This document shows positions 34,702 to 43,695 of a DNA stretch of 64,000 nucleotides, in pieces. The stretch lies in the NCBI RefSeq assembly GCF_040566695.1, contig NZ_JBEXAE010000002.1:1-64000 (forward strand), read 5' to 3'. The position numbers and the translations under genes were made by a program. The notes beneath the pieces are model-generated. The model searched no databases and was not told where the DNA came from. It was given only the letters and a program-made list of their open reading frames with translations. Source of the DNA: Sediminicola arcticus (lineage in GTDB: Bacteria > Bacteroidota > Bacteroidia > Flavobacteriales > Flavobacteriaceae). Every line of letters begins with the position of its first letter. The first letter of the stretch is position 1.

Positions 34702-37551
34702 TTAAGCTTCTGCGTACGCTTCAATTGGTGCACAGGTGCATATTAAATTACGGTCTCCATACGCTTCATCTACCCTTCTGATACTTGGCCAGAATTTATT
34801 ATCTGAAACAAATGGCAACGGAAAGGCAGCCTTTTGTCTGCTGTATGGAAATTCCCAATTATCATTGGTTACCATATCTAAGGTATGTGGGGCATTTTTA
34901 AGGACGTTATCACTATTTTCCAAGGTAGCCTCATCTATTTCGGCTCTTATAGAAAGCATTGCATCACAAAAACGGTTTAATTCAGATAATCCCTCACTTT
35001 CTGTTGGCTCTATCATCATTGTTCCAGCAACAGGAAAGGATACAGTTGGTGAATGGAATCCGTAGTCCATTAATCGTTTTGCGATATCTGTTACTTCTAT
35101 TCCATTTTCCTTGAAAGGTCTGCAATCAATGATCATTTCATGTGCAGCGCGCCCCATCTCTCCGGTATAAAGAACATCGTACTTGCCACTAAGCCTATGT
35201 TTAATATAATTAGCGTTTAGAATCGCAATTTTAGTAGAATGGGTTAGCCCTTTTTCTCCCAACATCTTAATATAACCATAGGAAATAAGGCAAACTAATG
35301 AGCTCCCCCATGGCGCTGCAGATATGGCCGTTATTGCTTTCTCTCCACCTGTTTTTATGATTGGGTTTCCTGGTAAAAATGGAACCAATTGTTCTGCTAC
35401 GCAAATAGGTCCAACACCTGGTCCTCCACCCCCGTGTGGGATAGCAAAGGTTTTATGAAGGTTTAGATGACATACATCTGCACCTATCGCCGCTGGGTTG
35501 GTAATTCCAACTTGTGCGTTCATATTGGCACCGTCCATATAGACTTGTCCTCCATGATCATGTATTAATTTAGTGATGTGCTTTATGGAAGACTCAAATA
35601 CCCCATGCGTAGAAGGGTAAGTGACCATCAAAGCGGCTAAATTTTCTTTGTATTGTTCAACCTTAGCCTCTAAATCTGCAACATCAATATTCCCTTTCTC
35701 ATCAGTTTTTGTTACAACTACTTTCATTCCGGCCATTACTGCAGATGCAGGATTGGTGCCATGGGCAGAGGCAGGAATTAGACATATATTTCTGTGTTGG
35801 TCGCCATTGGACTCGTGATAGGCCCTAATAGTCATTAAACCTGCATATTCCCCCTGCGCACCGGAATTGGGCTGCAAAGAGGTTCCAGCGAATCCGGTAA
35901 TAATATTTAAATCTTGTTCTAGTTCCTTAAGCATTATTTGATATCCTTCTGCCTGTTCAATAGGAACAAAGGGATGTATATTGCCCCATTGTGGAGAACT
36001 CAAAGGAAGCATTTCAGAGGCTGCATTCAATTTCATGGTGCAAGAGCCAAGGGAAATCATGGAATGGTTCAATGCTAAATCTTTACGCTCCAATTTTTTG
36101 ATGTAACGCATCAATTGGGTTTCTGAATGGTATGAGTTAAAAACAGCATTCTCCAAGAATGTAGAGGTTCGTTTTACGGACCCGTTAATCACAGTTTTGT
36201 CTAATATACTATCAATTTTTAACCCTTCTTTTGAAAGTGCACTTGCGAAAATATCAACTATTTGTTGCAAGTCTTTTAGTGAGGTAGCTTCATTTAATGC
36301 TATACTTACAGTATTCTCGTCTGGATAGAAGAAGTTTACCTCATTTTTCTCTGCTTCAGGTCTTACCAATTTGGCGTCGGCCTTAAAGGTGATGGTATCA
36401 AAAAACGAACTATTGGTTTGGTATAATCCCATTTTTTCCAAAGCATCAGCCAAAGTAGCGGTAGAAGAATGTACTTTGTTGGCAATATATTTTAAACCTC
36501 TTGGGCCATGATAGACTGCGTACATACCAGCCATAACGGCCAACAGAACTTGAGCAGTACAAATATTGGAGGTAGCTTTGTCTCTTTTTATATGTTGTTC
36601 TCTGGTCTGTAATGCCATACGCAGAGCAGGTTTGCCGTCTGTATCCTTAGTTACTCCAATGATACGTCCTGGAATACTTCTTTTATATTCTTCTTTAGTA
36701 GCAAAAAAAGCTGCGTGTGGTCCTCCGTAACCTAATGGTATCCCAAATCTTTGGGTGGTACCCACTACTACATCGGCTCCAAATTCCCCTGGAGGGGTTA
36801 ATAAGACCAAACTTAGTATGTCTGCAGCAACTGCAACCTTTATGTCATTTTTTTTGGCTTTAGCTACGAAAGAAGCGTAGTCATTTACTTGTCCGTGCTT
36901 GCCTGGATATTGCAATAATACCCCGTAAAATTCATCAGTAAAATCAAAAGAACCGTGATCGCCAATAACCAATTCTATACCTAGGGGTATAGCCCTTGTG
37001 TATAATAAGGAAATGGTCTGAGGTAGGACTTCTTCCGAAACAAAGAATTTAACGGTATTGTTCTTTTTTTGATCCTTGCTCCTCACTTCATAGAGCATGG
37101 TCATAGCTTCAGCAGCTGAGGTACTTTCATCTAGGAGAGATGCATTGGCCAATTCCATTCCCGTAAGATCACAGATCATGGTTTGGAAATTAAGTATCGC
37201 CTCTAAACGACCTTGGGCAATTTCTGCCTGATAAGGGGTATAGGCGGTATACCATCCTGGATTTTCAAGTATATTTCTCTTAATAGGAGATGGGGTAAGG
37301 CTCTCGTGATATCCAAGTCCTATGTACGACTTGAAAACCTTATTTTTTTCAGAGAGTTTTTGAAGATGGCTGAGGAATTCGTGTTCACTCATAGCCATCG
37401 GCAGATCCAATGGCTCTTTTAACCTAATATCATCTGGTAAGGTTTCATTGATCAGTTGTTCCAAACTGTCTACTTGTACCGTTTTCAGCATTTCTGGAAG
37501 GTCTTCTTCTCTTATTCCAATATGGCGTAAAGCAAATACGTCTGTCCTCAT
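34702..37551 (-). CDS. gcvP: Glycine dehydrogenase (decarboxylating) GcvP
   Basis: GcvP, the P-protein of the glycine cleavage system, decarboxylates glycine on PLP and passes the aminomethyl group to lipoyl-GcvH. The start is placed at ATG 37551 (MRTDVFALRHIG), because upstream in-frame residues resemble leader sequence rather than a protein. That gives 949 residues, the size of the fused single-chain form. The PLP lysine sits in HLNLHKTFAIPHGGGGPG near residue 690, and the N-terminal half carries GLGYHES and GTTQRFGIPLGYGGPH. gcvT and gcvH are not in the window. It ends with its own terminator. Confidence 0.95.
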   Translation of the reverse strand: MRTDVFALRHIGIREEDLPEMLKTVQVDSLEQLINETLPDDIRLKEPLDLPMAMSEHEFLSHLQKLSEKNKVFKSYIGLGYHESLTPSPIKRNILENPGWYTAYTPYQAEIAQGRLEAILNFQTMICDLTGMELANASLLDESTSAAEAMTMLYEVRSKDQKKNNTVKFFVSEEVLPQTISLLYTRAIPLGIELVIGDHGSFDFTDEFYGVLLQYPGKHGQVNDYASFVAKAKKNDIKVAVAADILSLVLLTPPGEFGADVVVGTTQRFGIPLGYGGPHAAFFATKEEYKRSIPGRIIGVTKDTDGKPALRMALQTREQHIKRDKATSNICTAQVLLAVMAGMYAVYHGPRGLKYIANKVHSSTATLADALEKMGLYQTNSSFFDTITFKADAKLVRPEAEKNEVNFFYPDENTVSIALNEATSLKDLQQIVDIFASALSKEGLKIDSILDKTVINGSVKRTSTFLENAVFNSYHSETQLMRYIKKLERKDLALNHSMISLGSCTMKLNAASEMLPLSSPQWGNIHPFVPIEQAEGYQIMLKELEQDLNIITGFAGTSLQPNSGAQGEYAGLMTIRAYHESNGDQHRNICLIPASAHGTNPASAVMAGMKVVVTKTDEKGNIDVADLEAKVEQYKENLAALMVTYPSTHGVFESSIKHITKLIHDHGGQVYMDGANMNAQVGITNPAAIGADVCHLNLHKTFAIPHGGGGPGVGPICVAEQLVPFLPGNPIIKTGGEKAITAISAAPWGSSLVCLISYGYIKMLGEKGLTHSTKIAILNANYIKHRLSGKYDVLYTGEMGRAAHEMIIDCRPFKENGIEVTDIAKRLMDYGFHSPTVSFPVAGTMMIEPTESEGLSELNRFCDAMLSIRAEIDEATLENSDNVLKNAPHTLDMVTNDNWEFPYSRQKAAFPLPFVSDNKFWPSIRRVDEAYGDRNLICTCAPIEAYAEA

Positions 37552-37690
37552 ATTTCGGGCGTTTTTTTTTAAATAAAAAGATGTGCAAAAATACTCATTT
37601 CTAATTTCAAAATCGATAAATAATGTTAGGTAAAACATAAAGTTTTTAATTAATAATCAATCATGTAAACCGTTTAATTAATTTTGTTCA

Positions 37691-38515
37691 ATGAAATGGC
37701 TTAGGCGAGTTTTCGACTTTTATTTGGATGCTAGTATTCATGTGGCGTTAGGTGTTTTAGCCATGCTGATGGTAAGTGGCCTAATCTTAAACATTTCATT
37801 AAATCGTAATTTGGCCTATTTTCTTTTTTTTGGTACTATAGTGGGCTACAATTTCATTAAATATGGAGTCGAAGCTAAAAAGTATCTACTTGTGGCAAAT
37901 AGTTACCATAAAAACATTCAGATATTTAGTTTTATAGCCTTTTTTATTGCCGTCTACCATGCTTGGTTTTTAAACCTTGAAGCTAAGAAGTGTATCCTTG
38001 TACTTGTAATTTTGACAACCCTATATGCCTTACCTGTTTTACCTAAGGCTAGAAATCTAAGAAGTCTTGGTGGATTTAAAATTGTTGTGGTAGCTATTGT
38101 TTGGGCTGGGGCCACAGTACATCTGCCAGTTCTGGCTGCTTCGGGTGAGCTTACTTGGGACGTTTGGATAGAAGGGGTACAGCGATTTTTGTTTGTCTTG
38201 GTCCTTATGGTACCTTTTGAGATCAGGGATTTGGATTATGATGGGCCCGAACTGCGAACCTTACCACAACTTATAGGATTTTTAAGAACTAAGATATTAG
38301 GCGCCTGTGGGGCTTTTCTTTTTTTTTGGCTCCTTTTTTTAAAGGATCACATCTCTAATATAGATGCACTATCTAAAGGTTTTGGCTTGTTTATAATGGG
38401 ATTGCTAATGTTGTTAACACAAAGGAAGCAAACTACTTATTTTTCTTCCTTTTGGGTGGAGGCCCTACCTATTTTTTGGTTGATATTCTTGCTATTGTTT
38501 GCTTTCTGGATATAG
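37691..38515 (+). CDS. UbiA-like integral membrane protein
   Basis: A 274-residue protein with about eight hydrophobic helices. The loop EIRDLDYDGPELRTLPQLIG carries D180-x-x-x-D184, like the second Asp-rich motif of UbiA prenyltransferases, and DASIHVALG at the N-terminus fits the fold. The first motif is degenerate: N54 is present, but positions +4 and +8 are Y58 and A62 instead of aspartates. It is therefore a UbiA-superfamily relative of doubtful transferase activity. Neither donor nor acceptor is known. It converges on the small zinc-finger gene, with a 24-base overlap. Confidence 0.6.
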   Translation: MKWLRRVFDFYLDASIHVALGVLAMLMVSGLILNISLNRNLAYFLFFGTIVGYNFIKYGVEAKKYLLVANSYHKNIQIFSFIAFFIAVYHAWFLNLEAKKCILVLVILTTLYALPVLPKARNLRSLGGFKIVVVAIVWAGATVHLPVLAASGELTWDVWIEGVQRFLFVLVLMVPFEIRDLDYDGPELRTLPQLIGFLRTKILGACGAFLFFWLLFLKDHISNIDALSKGFGLFIMGLLMLLTQRKQTTYFSSFWVEALPIFWLIFLLLFAFWI

Positions 38516-38725
38516 CTTCTGTTTCATCTCCAACTTTTCTTTTTCGGATAGAGCCTTTAAACGGGCCTGATCACATAAAGAAGTAAGTTTGGTATTTTTT
38601 TTGGTGTACTTGGAGCAAGTTTTACACATAAAGACATGGAACTTAAGTTTTAGAATTTCTAAAAACTTAGCTTCTCTGTACTGTGCTTTGTTACATATTA
38701 CTGCTGCTTCTTGGCAAGAAATCAT
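38492..38725 (-). CDS. Small zinc-finger protein, possible anti-sigma factor
   Basis: A 77-residue soluble protein without membrane segment. FHVFMCKTC forms an HxxxCxxC motif as in the zinc-binding anti-sigma domain; two more cysteines (C4, C11) lie in the N-terminal CQEAAVIC. It starts 3 bases after the ECF sigma gene stop on the same strand, which fits a sigma/anti-sigma pair. It would be a cytoplasmic regulator, unlike the usual membrane-anchored FecR type of Bacteroidota. Function is inferred from position and motif only. Confidence 0.65.
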   Translation of the reverse strand: MISCQEAAVICNKAQYREAKFLEILKLKFHVFMCKTCSKYTKKNTKLTSLCDQARLKALSEKEKLEMKQKLYPESKQ

Positions 38726-38728
38726 AAT

Positions 38729-39283
38729 TTAAAACCAATTTTGATTAAGGCAATCCATAAGGGTTGTTCTGGCCCTATGTATCATCACCCAAAGATTAGA
38801 CGGATTAATATCCAACTCATTACAAATATCTTCGGTGCTCATGCCCTGAACGGTTTTCATGGTGAATACTAAAGCTTGTTTTTTTGGTAATTTAGAAATA
38901 CATTCTTGTATTGCAATGCCCAACTCCTCATTCTCTATGTCGCTATTTTCTAGTATACTCATAGGATCAGCCACCTGCTCCTCCAGCCAATCTCCCTCGG
39001 TTTCGGAGCTTGTATTGTAGGTCATGCGCACCTCTGCTTTTCCTTTGTTGGAGTTTATTTTGCGATAATGGTCAATTACCTTCCGCTTTAAAATTGCAAT
39101 CAGCCACGTGCGTTCGGCTGCATCGCCCTTATAGTTCTTGGCAGATTTCAATCCGGCAAAAAAGGTTTCCTGTACCAAGTCTTTCGCTATTTCAGTGTCG
39201 CTTACACGGGAAACGGCATAATTGAAAAGGTAATCGGCATAATGATCCACCCAAATTTTGGGCTGTAATACGTGAGTTGTCAT
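38729..39283 (-). CDS. ECF-type RNA polymerase sigma factor
   Basis: A sigma-70 family group 4 protein with region 2 (DYLFNYAVSRVSDTEIAKD, TFFAGLKS, RTWLIAILKRKVIDHYRK) and region 4 (ECISKLPKKQALVFTMK, GMSTEDICNELDINPSNLWVMIHRAR) joined by an acidic linker. I choose the ATG at 39283, giving 184 residues; a TTG seven codons upstream is possible. It is followed at 3 bases by the small zinc-finger gene, and the two likely form an operon. Its target promoters are unknown. No conserved autoregulatory promoter was recognised upstream. Confidence 0.9.
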   Translation of the reverse strand: MTTHVLQPKIWVDHYADYLFNYAVSRVSDTEIAKDLVQETFFAGLKSAKNYKGDAAERTWLIAILKRKVIDHYRKINSNKGKAEVRMTYNTSSETEGDWLEEQVADPMSILENSDIENEELGIAIQECISKLPKKQALVFTMKTVQGMSTEDICNELDINPSNLWVMIHRARTTLMDCLNQNWF

Positions 39284-39329
39284 ATTATTTTTTGCTCGTA
39301 CCAAAAGTAATTTATTTTTTTTTGACCAG

Positions 39330-39707
39330 TATGCCTTATTTTTATTTAAATAGTTTACTTAGGAAAAAGCAGTTTACTGCTTTTTTTATTTGCAATGGTT
39401 CAGTTGTGAATGGTCCAAATGAAAACAATTCCGATTACCTAGGTGTCAGAAGATCTATTGGCTTCAATAGTTTTAGTCGATGTAAGAACGCCTCCTGAAT
39501 TTAGTGTCGGCCTTATATATAAAGTTGAAAATGTCAATTGGTTGGGGATACTTTTCAAAACAGTTAGAACGCCTGTCCAAAGGCCCACCTATTTATGTGT
39601 ACCGCAAGGTTGGGAGTTGCAGTCTTAAGGCGGCCGAATAGCTAGTAGTCAATGGCTTTGAAAATGTGACCAACCTATCCGGAGGGTATGATACCTGTTT
39701 AATATAA
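39330..39707 (+). pseudogene. Decayed rhodanese-like sulfurtransferase gene
   Basis: Pieces of one rhodanese can be read in different frames. The N-terminal part has a possible lipoprotein end (FFICNGS, about 39386-39406), then after a frame change LVDVRTPPEFSVGLIY (about 39474-39521). After a second frame change near 39550 comes LERLSKGPPIYVYRKVGS and, past a TAG at 39639-39641, LVVNGFENVTNLSGGYD to a stop at 39705-39707. The active-site loop position expected to be Cys is CGC Arg (39603-39605), and the conserved Arg of the loop is TGC Cys (39618-39620). Frameshifts, a stop and loss of the catalytic residue show it is dead. The 5' boundary is uncertain. The rest of the 39284-39780 gap shows no gene. 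Confidence 0.75.
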
Positions 39708-39741
39708 AAGTGATTAAAGTGAAAAATATTTGATATATAAA

Positions 39742-39780
39742 AACCTATAAAAATAAAGATCTTACAGGTTTTTATAGGTT
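39742..39780 (-). terminator. Terminator of the M3 peptidase gene
   Basis: A perfect 12-bp stem (39742-39753 with 39769-39780) with a 15-base loop starts right at the peptidase stop codon and ends on the minus strand in TTTT. It is AT-rich, with a four-base GC/AT core. Confidence 0.65.
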
Positions 39781-41799
39781 CTAAATTAATCCGGCTCTTT
39801 CTAATAAGGGCTCAATTTTTGGTTCTGCTCCCCTAAAACGCTTGTAAAGGTCCATAGGGTTCTCTGTACCTCCCTTGGAAAGGACATTTTCTTTGAATTT
39901 AGTAGCAATTTCTTTATTAAAAATACCCTTTTCCTTAAAATAAGCAAAGGCATCGGCATCCAGTACTTCTGCCCATTTGTAGCTGTAGTAGCCAGAGGAA
40001 TATCCGCCTTGAAAAATATGAGCAAAAGAGGTGCTCATGCATGTCTCGGGTACATCGGGATAAAGATCGGTGTCTTTGAAGGCCTCTTTTTCTTGCGTCT
40101 TAACATCGGTTATATTAGAAGGGTCTGTTCCGTGCCATGACATGTCCAATATGGCAAAGCTCAGTTGACGTAGGGTGGCCATCCCTTCTTGGAAGGTGGA
40201 AGACTCTTTGATTTTTTCAACGATATCCATAGGAATCAAAGTTCCAGTGTCATAGTGGGTTGCAAACAGTTCCAAAGCCTCTTTTTCATAACACCAATTC
40301 TCCAAGATCTGACTTGGTAATTCCACAAAATCCCAATAAACGGAGGTGCCCGATAATCCAGGATAAACCGTATTGGCCAGCATACCATGTAGTCCGTGTC
40401 CAAACTCATGGAAAAGGGTAGTTACTTCATTAAAGGTTAGTAAGGAAGGTTTGCTTTTTGTTGGTTTGGTGAAATTACAAACATTGGAAATATGGGGTCT
40501 TACATTTACCCCGTTTTGAACGTATTGGGATTTAAAGGAAGTCATCCAGGCTCCCCCACGTTTTCCAGATCTAGGATGGAAGTCCGCATAAAAAAGGGAA
40601 ACTAATTTTTTTTGCTCGTCATAGATGCGATACGTCTTCACATCCGAATGGTACTTGTCAATATCAAAGACTTCTTCAAATTGTAATCCATATAATTTTT
40701 CAGCCACTTTAAATACGCCTGCAATGACGTTTTCTAATTTAAAATATGGCTTCAGTTTCTCATCGTCTAAATTGAACAATTTCTGCTTTAACTTTTCAGA
40801 ATAATAGGCGCTGTCCCATTTTTTTAAGCCATCTATTTGGTCCAGCTCTTTGGCAAAGGATTCCAATTCCTTAAACTCTCTTTCGGCAGCTGGTTTGGCT
40901 TTTTCCAAAAGTTCGTTAAGAAATTCATGAACTTTTTCAGGTGTTTCCGCCATCCTTTCTTCCAGAACAAAATGGGCATGGGTCTTATAACCCAACAAAT
41001 TAGCACGTTCATAACGGAGTTTCGCAATCTTCATTATGTTTTCTTGGTTATCCAATTCGTCATTATGAAACCCTTTGCTGCCAAAGGCTATAGAAAGTTC
41101 TTTTCTTAACTCCCTTTTTTCTGCGTATTTCATAAAGGGGATATAGCTGGGATAATCCAAGGTGATTAACCAACCTTCTTTGTCTTTAGTCTTTGCCAAC
41201 TGCTCAGCAGCTTCTTTTTCGCCTTCCGGTAGTCCTTCCAAGTCGGCCTCATCCGTTAGGTGCATTTCGTATCTATTAGTCTCGGCAAGGACATTCTCTC
41301 CAAATTGCAGTTTTAGCTTGGATAGCTCCGCGTCAATTTCTCTTAACCTCTTCTTTTTGTCTTCGGGTAAATTAGCACCATTTCTGCTGAAACTTTTATA
41401 TTTTTTGTCCAGGAGGGTGTATTCCTCTTTGTTCAGATCCAAATTATTCTTTAGTTCAAAGACTGCTTTTACCCTTTTAAAAAGGATTTGATTTAGCATT
41501 ATGTCATTACCGAATTCTGATAGGAGGGGGGATATCTCTTGGGCAATATTTTGAATTTCAGGATTGGTCTCAGCGGAATTCAAATTAAAAAACACACTTG
41601 AAACACGATCTAATTGTTGGCCTGCAAAATCTAAGGCTGCAATAGTATTTTCAAAAGTAGGAACTGAACTGGCATTGGCAATAAGGTCTATTTCCTTTCG
41701 GGCTTGAGTCATAGACTCCAAAAAAGCAGGTTTAAAATGTTCGTTCTTTATCTTGGAAAAAGGTGCTGTATCGAAGGATGTCAATAAGGGGTTGTTCAT
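39781..41799 (-). CDS. M3 family metallopeptidase (oligopeptidase A-like)
   Basis: A zinc oligopeptidase that cuts short peptides in the cytoplasm. The HEFGHGLHG motif near residues 461-469 supplies two zinc ligands and the catalytic Glu; the third ligand Glu lies in WDFVELPSQ about 30 residues later. The 672-residue chain is typical of the M3A group (oligopeptidase A or dipeptidyl carboxypeptidase). No signal peptide is present: the chain starts MNNPLLTSFD. Specificity between OpdA and Dcp types cannot be decided. It has its own terminator, and purE lies 101 bases upstream on the same strand. Confidence 0.92.
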   Translation of the reverse strand: MNNPLLTSFDTAPFSKIKNEHFKPAFLESMTQARKEIDLIANASSVPTFENTIAALDFAGQQLDRVSSVFFNLNSAETNPEIQNIAQEISPLLSEFGNDIMLNQILFKRVKAVFELKNNLDLNKEEYTLLDKKYKSFSRNGANLPEDKKKRLREIDAELSKLKLQFGENVLAETNRYEMHLTDEADLEGLPEGEKEAAEQLAKTKDKEGWLITLDYPSYIPFMKYAEKRELRKELSIAFGSKGFHNDELDNQENIMKIAKLRYERANLLGYKTHAHFVLEERMAETPEKVHEFLNELLEKAKPAAEREFKELESFAKELDQIDGLKKWDSAYYSEKLKQKLFNLDDEKLKPYFKLENVIAGVFKVAEKLYGLQFEEVFDIDKYHSDVKTYRIYDEQKKLVSLFYADFHPRSGKRGGAWMTSFKSQYVQNGVNVRPHISNVCNFTKPTKSKPSLLTFNEVTTLFHEFGHGLHGMLANTVYPGLSGTSVYWDFVELPSQILENWCYEKEALELFATHYDTGTLIPMDIVEKIKESSTFQEGMATLRQLSFAILDMSWHGTDPSNITDVKTQEKEAFKDTDLYPDVPETCMSTSFAHIFQGGYSSGYYSYKWAEVLDADAFAYFKEKGIFNKEIATKFKENVLSKGGTENPMDLYKRFRGAEPKIEPLLERAGLI

Positions 41800-41900
41800 A
41801 TAATCTTTTAATCAATTTTAATTTAAGTAGAAATCTGTTTTATTGGTAATGCGGAATCATAAGTTAGCAATACGTCAAGTACTTATGCTACATGAACGTT

Positions 41901-42395
41901 TTAAGTTTGTTTTTTACGTACTTCTTCTGCTCCCTGTATTACTTTTTGTTTTAGACCTTCTTTGTAGAAAATAATTTTGTCCAAGATACATTTATCACTG
42001 CTGCCAATGATTTGTGCAGCAAGGATTCCTGCATTTTTAGCGCCGTTCAAGGCTACTGTAGCAACGGGGACGCCACCAGGCATTTGTAAGATAGATAAGA
42101 CGGAATCCCATCCATCAATGGAATTGCTACTTTTTATGGGTACCCCAATGACTGGCAGCGGAGACATGGAGGCAACCATGCCCGGTAAATGGGCGGCACC
42201 ACCTGCGCCTGCAATGATAACTGAATACCCATTTTTATGGGCATTCATGCTGAAGTCAAATAATTTTTCGGGAGTACGGTGTGCGGATACAATATCCACA
42301 TCAACCTCTATGTCAAAACCTCTTAAAATATCCACTGCCTCTTGCATGATAGGTAGATCACTTGTGCTTCCCATAACCACTGCCACTTTGCTCAT
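41901..42395 (-). CDS. purE: N5-carboxyaminoimidazole ribonucleotide mutase PurE
   Basis: PurE moves the carboxyl group of N5-CAIR to form CAIR in purine synthesis. The class I motif VVMGSTSDLP is at residues 5-14, SAHRTPE near 39, and AGAGGAAHLPGM near 68 holds the substrate loop. The 164-residue length is normal. It follows purK by 15 bases, so the two steps that add the carboxyl group are co-expressed. Confidence 0.95.
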   Translation of the reverse strand: MSKVAVVMGSTSDLPIMQEAVDILRGFDIEVDVDIVSAHRTPEKLFDFSMNAHKNGYSVIIAGAGGAAHLPGMVASMSPLPVIGVPIKSSNSIDGWDSVLSILQMPGGVPVATVALNGAKNAGILAAQIIGSSDKCILDKIIFYKEGLKQKVIQGAEEVRKKQT

Positions 42396-42410
42396 AGTTG
42401 TATATTTTTC

Positions 42411-43565
42411 TTATTCACTGATTACTTTTATGGTCTGCTTCACTTGTTCGGCAATTTTTCTTGCCTTGGCTATGTCGTTGTTCACTATGGTTACATGACC
42501 CATTTTTCTAAAAGGTCGCGTTTGTTTCTTGCCATAGATATGTGGGGTAACCCCTTCCATTTTCAGGATCTTTTCAATATTGGCATAGACCACATTACCC
42601 GTATGACCCTCTGCGCCCACTAAATTAACCATAATACCAGCTACCTTACTCGCAGTATTTCCTAAGGGTAAATCTAAAATAGCGCGTATATGTTGTTCAA
42701 ATTGGTTTGTGTAACTGGCCTCTATACTGTAATGTCCACTATTATGTGGCCTAGGGGCCACTTCGTTGACTAAAATTTGGTCGTCCTCGGTTTGAAACAT
42801 TTCTACTGCCAAAACACCAATGTGATTCATTTTTTCTGAAACCTTTAAGGCGATGGCATTTGCTTTTTGTGCTACTTTGTCATCAATTCTAGCCGGACAT
42901 ATGACATATTCCACTTGATTTGCCTCTGGGTGAAATTCCATTTCTACAACGGGGTAGGTAACTACTTGTCCGCTAGGATTTCTTACCACAATCACAGCCA
43001 GCTCATTTTTAAACGGGATCATTTCTTCCGCTATGCATTCCACATTAGGTAAGCCGTCTATGTCCTTTAGATTTCTCACCACTTTTACGCCCTGACCATC
43101 ATAGCCAAATTGGGTGCATTTCCACACAAAAGGGAATTGCATCCCGCCATTGCTAATACTGTCCTTAATTTCACTGGTGTAGGCAAATCTACTGAAAGAG
43201 GCCGTAGGGATGTCATGATCTACATAAAAAAGCTTCTGTGTGGCTTTATTCTGTATAGTACGCAATGTTTGTGACGGGGGATATACCTTGATGCCCTCCT
43301 CTTCTAGCTGCTCTAAGGCATCCAAGTTGATATTCTCAATTTCAATAGTGAGGACATCTACTTTTTTTCCAAAATTGTAAACGGTATCGTAATCCATAAG
43401 GTCTCCCTGTTGGAATTCATTACAGGATATTTTGCAGGGCGCTTCCTCTGAAGGATCCAGAACTTTAGTATGGATATCAAACTTACGGGTCTCGTAGAGC
43501 ATCATTTTTCCTAATTGGCCACCGCCTAGGATACCCAGTTTAAAATCGGAAGAAAAATAGTTCAT
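42411..43565 (-). CDS. purK: N5-carboxyaminoimidazole ribonucleotide synthase PurK
   Basis: PurK uses ATP and bicarbonate to make N5-CAIR from AIR. It is an ATP-grasp enzyme: N-terminal LGILGGGQLGKMM near residue 10, KCTQFGYDGQGV near 150, and the metal site NEVAPRPHNSGHYSIEA near 270. At 384 residues it is full length. It is the first gene of the purKE pair and diverges from the HPRT-adenylate kinase fusion gene 130 bases away. Confidence 0.95.
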   Translation of the reverse strand: MNYFSSDFKLGILGGGQLGKMMLYETRKFDIHTKVLDPSEEAPCKISCNEFQQGDLMDYDTVYNFGKKVDVLTIEIENINLDALEQLEEEGIKVYPPSQTLRTIQNKATQKLFYVDHDIPTASFSRFAYTSEIKDSISNGGMQFPFVWKCTQFGYDGQGVKVVRNLKDIDGLPNVECIAEEMIPFKNELAVIVVRNPSGQVVTYPVVEMEFHPEANQVEYVICPARIDDKVAQKANAIALKVSEKMNHIGVLAVEMFQTEDDQILVNEVAPRPHNSGHYSIEASYTNQFEQHIRAILDLPLGNTASKVAGIMVNLVGAEGHTGNVVYANIEKILKMEGVTPHIYGKKQTRPFRKMGHVTIVNNDIAKARKIAEQVKQTIKVISE

Positions 43566-43671
43566 GGATTATTCTTTAGTCTTATGGATAATCGAATACA
43601 AATAGTGTAACAAAAATACATTTAAATCTTAAAACAGCCTTGCGCATCTTAGAAAAGAGAAATCAAAATGT

Positions 43672-43679
43672 TATCTTTG
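43672..43679 (+). promoter_or_regulatory. -7 element before the HPRT-Adk gene
   Basis: TATCTTTG fits TAnnTTTG and lies 16 bases before the start codon at 43696. No TTG at 17-23 bases upstream was seen. It lies in the divergent purK/HPRT-Adk gap. Confidence 0.4.
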
Positions 43680-43695
43680 GCATCTCATAAAATTT

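Noticed and set aside
41977..42498. A 173-codon plus-strand ORF across purE and the end of purK
   Set aside because: Both host genes are certain and full length, and the ORF has no recognisable motif.
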